Both the position numbers and the translations under genes were made by a program. This document shows, piece by piece, positions 5,740 to 7,200 of a stretch of DNA of 7,200 nt. Source of the DNA: JBDTNL01 sp039933785 (GTDB taxonomy: Bacteria > Acidobacteriota > Thermoanaerobaculia > Multivoradales > JAGPDF01); assembly GCA_039933785.1 (NCBI GenBank), contig JBDTNL010000120.1, forward strand, positions 1 to 7,200, written 5' to 3'. The notes under the pieces are model-generated. The model worked only from the letters and a program-made list of their open reading frames with translations, had not been told where the DNA came from and did no database searches. Within the stretch, counting starts at the first letter, position 1. Each line of letters starts with the position of its first letter.

Positions 5740-5985
5740 ATGCGAACCACAGTCCGGCTTCCCGCGGACGTCCTCGGCGAGGCGAAGAAGCTCGCCGCCA
5801 CCAGCCGGAGCACGCTCACCGCGGTCATCGAAGACGCCCTGCGCGAGACCCTCGCCCGCCACCGGCTCCGCCGGCCGAGCGAACCCGTCCACCTGCGCAC
5901 GTACGGCAAGGGCGGTACCTTGCCGGGAGTCGAGATCGACGGCTCGTCGCCGTTGCACGACCCCGGCAACGACGTCATCGAGTAG
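5740..5985 (+). CDS. vapB: VapB-type ribbon-helix-helix antitoxin
   Basis: Antitoxin that binds the adjacent PIN-domain toxin and represses its own operon. The first residues form the DNA-contacting ribbon (MRTTVRL), followed by the two RHH helices (ADVLGEAKKLAATS and STLTAVIEDALRETLARHR). The C-terminal tail, with YGKGGTLPGVEIDGSSPLHD, is the kind of extended segment with which VapB wraps the toxin active site. ATG at 5740 gives 81 residues and starts directly on the ribbon. ATG at 5728 would add four residues but lies inside the operator repeat. No Shine-Dalgarno is visible. The toxin gene follows 17 bases after the stop. Confidence 0.88.
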   Translation: MRTTVRLPADVLGEAKKLAATSRSTLTAVIEDALRETLARHRLRRPSEPVHLRTYGKGGTLPGVEIDGSSPLHDPGNDVIE

Positions 5986-6002
5986 TCCGCCGCCCGTGAT
6001 GC

Positions 6003-6437
6003 ATGCTGCTGCTTGACGCTGGAGTCTTGCTCTGCGGCCATCGACAGGATGCGCCAGAACATCCGCGCTTCCGGCAATGGCTGGAGCAGCTCGCCAATGG
6101 CGACGCCGCATTCGGACTCTCCGAGCTGGTGCTCGAACGGTTCGTCTGGCTCGCCACCCACCCGAAGATTTGGGTACGCCCTACTCCACCGGCGCTGGCG
6201 CTCGACTTCGCCGCCGACCTTCGGGCCCGCCCAAACTGCGTCGCGGTCGCACCGGGCACACGCCACTGGCCGATCTTCGACCGCCTGTGTCGCGACTCTG
6301 GGGTGAGCGGCCGACTCGTGCCGGAGGCCTACCTCGCCGCGCTCGCCATCGAGTCAGGCAGCGAGTGGATCACCACCGACCGAGGCTACGGCCGGTTCCC
6401 CGGGCTGCGCTGGCGGCATCCGTTAGATAGCGCCTAG
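6003..6437 (+). CDS. vapC: PIN-domain ribonuclease toxin (VapC family)
   Basis: Predicted Mg-dependent endoribonuclease toxin, silenced by the upstream antitoxin. It is 144 aa, normal for VapC. The acidic active-site positions are D5 in LLLDAG, E41 in LSELVLERF, E108 in LVPEAYLAALAIE and D126 in ITTDRGYGRF. In relatives the third position is usually Asp (PDAHLAAL), so Glu at 108 is a conservative deviation. The ending TTDRGYGRFPGLRWRHPL is typical of the subfamily. ATG at 6003 is the only start that keeps the first Asp near the N-terminus; it has no clear ribosome binding site, so translation may depend on coupling to the antitoxin. VapC targets are commonly tRNA or rRNA; the target here is unknown. 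Confidence 0.9.
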   Translation: MLLLDAGVLLCGHRQDAPEHPRFRQWLEQLANGDAAFGLSELVLERFVWLATHPKIWVRPTPPALALDFAADLRARPNCVAVAPGTRHWPIFDRLCRDSGVSGRLVPEAYLAALAIESGSEWITTDRGYGRFPGLRWRHPLDSA

Positions 6438-6440
6438 AAT
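6435..6440 (+). promoter_or_regulatory. -10 element TAGAAT for a leaderless start at 6447
   Basis: TAGAAT ends six bases before the ATG at 6447, and its first three bases are the stop codon of the toxin gene. There is no Shine-Dalgarno before 6447, so initiation from a leaderless transcript is the simplest reading. No strong -35 was found. Confidence 0.45.
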
Positions 6441-6446
6441 CGACCC

Positions 6447-6953
6447 ATGCCCCGCAGCCACGCGCGCCCTCGCAAGGGTTCGCGGCCAGTCGTCCGAGAA
6501 CCCTCGGGTGGCATCCCGCTCGAGCGCGCTCGGCTCTGGGAGCTCGCCATCGCCACTGCTCTCTTGTGGCTGCTCTGCTTTCCCGCCCTCATCGGGATCC
6601 TGCAAGGCCTCGGGCTGTGGCACGGCGAGCGCCGCCTGCCGGCCGCGGGAGCCGCCCTGCTGGCGGCCGGACTGGTCTTCGGACTCTCCCATCGCCGGCC
6701 GTGGAATCGCACACTGCCGCCGGAGCAACGGCCGCGGTTCGTGCGCTTCGCCACCTGGCTGATCGGGCTGGTGCTCTACCCGAGTCTGCTCATGGGCACG
6801 GTCCTGCTGTTTCGCTCCGGCCCGCCGCCGGACTACGCCACCACCGCCGCCATCGGCCTCATCCTGTCCACCGTGCAGGGCATCTTTTCCTGGCTCGAGC
6901 ATCGCAAGGAGAGGCAGTCCGCCGCAGCGCGCGGTACGGACAATCGAGACTGA
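6447..6953 (+). CDS. Small four-helix membrane protein of unknown function
   Basis: A 168-residue protein with a basic, proline/arginine-rich N-terminus (about 1-30) and four hydrophobic segments at about 33-56 (AIATALLWLLCFPALIGILQG), 65-80 (AAGAALLAAGLVFGL), 101-122 (FATWLIGLVLYPSLLMGTVLLF) and 132-150 (TTAAIGLILSTVQGIFSWL). The tail is charged. By the positive-inside rule both ends should be cytoplasmic. I recognise no family or catalytic motif. It begins nine bases after the toxin stop but has its own -10 (TAGAAT), so it need not belong to the toxin-antitoxin operon. Codon use looks like its neighbours. Confidence 0.75.
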   Translation: MPRSHARPRKGSRPVVREPSGGIPLERARLWELAIATALLWLLCFPALIGILQGLGLWHGERRLPAAGAALLAAGLVFGLSHRRPWNRTLPPEQRPRFVRFATWLIGLVLYPSLLMGTVLLFRSGPPPDYATTAAIGLILSTVQGIFSWLEHRKERQSAAARGTDNRD

Positions 6954-7073
6954 ACGGCTGACCTGGGTCACTTCGCCGTGGCGCACGAACACGGAGCTGG
7001 TGAGCGGGATCATCGCCTGCATCGTCTTCGGCGGCCGGTCCTCCGCCCACGGTCTCCGTGCTGGCATCTCCTG

Positions 7074-7103
7074 TTGACATCCGACAAGAGACTCCTGTAG
7101 CTT
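7074..7103 (+). promoter_or_regulatory. Sigma-70-like promoter for the right-end gene
   Basis: A consensus -35 TTGACA (7074-7079) is followed after 18 bp by TAGCTT (7098-7103). The predicted start is near 7110, giving a leader of about 65 bases to the ATG at 7175. It is the best canonical promoter in the window. The stretch 6954-7073 before it shows no gene and no clear terminator. Confidence 0.65.
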
Positions 7104-7174
7104 GCCGACAGGAAGTTCGGGCCCCGCGCCCGGGCGTTGCGCATGTCGCGCGCCGCCGCCCTGGAGACGCTGCC

Positions 7175-7200
7175 ATGCGAGTCGCCAAGATCTGTACCGT
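7175..7200 (+). CDS. Start of a further gene (partial, runs off right edge)
   Basis: ATG at 7175 opens MRVAKICT to the window edge, with GGAG (7163-7166) eight bases upstream and a good promoter about 70 bases before it. The basic start followed by hydrophobic residues could begin a signal peptide, but eight codons are too few to say. An ATG at 7143 in another frame also stays open to the edge but has no ribosome binding site. Confidence 0.5.

Noticed and set aside
6423..7067. Minus-strand open frame opposite the small membrane protein
   Set aside because: Low-complexity Gln/Arg/Gly-rich translation without motifs; the plus-strand frame has four coherent membrane helices and a -10/start arrangement.

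Overview
This window is GC-rich bacterial DNA with short intergenic gaps. It carries an integron integrase, an ECF sigma/anti-sigma pair, a VapBC-type toxin-antitoxin pair and several genes that look leaderless. This suggests a high-GC, environmental, non-enteric bacterium. Myxococcota, Acidobacteriota or Gemmatimonadota would fit, but the sequence alone does not settle it.

Left end (1-1159): an integron platform. A tyrosine recombinase with the IntI-specific insert reads rightwards. Reading away from it on the minus strand come a cassette-type promoter (-35 at 94-89, -10 at 71-66), an attI-like core GTTAGGC (54-48), and an ATG with a ribosome binding site (29). That ATG is probably the first residues of a cassette gene that runs off the left edge. 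If this is right, the cassette array lies just outside the window.

1183-2033: a MerR-family regulator with a TipAS-type drug-recognition domain. It sits behind a classic MerR promoter: a perfect palindrome in a 19-bp spacer between -35 and -10. The expected transcription start falls on the start codon. 2159-3391: a PLP-dependent alpha-oxoamine synthase, closest to glycine C-acetyltransferase.

5510-3411 (minus strand): a compact operon of a three-helix membrane protein, an ECF sigma factor, its overlapping zinc-finger membrane anti-sigma factor and a secreted protein. This looks like an envelope-sensing regulatory cassette. Between it and the divergent toxin-antitoxin locus is a long, near-perfect inverted repeat (25-bp arms, 20-nt loop).

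5703-6437: an RHH antitoxin and a PIN toxin, with an operator of three TATGTCT half-sites in front. 6447-6953: a small four-helix membrane protein of unknown function. Right end: a good sigma-70-like promoter (7074-7103) and the first codons of another gene.

At least four genes lack a Shine-Dalgarno sequence and instead have TANNNT six or seven bases before the start codon, the arrangement expected for leaderless transcripts.
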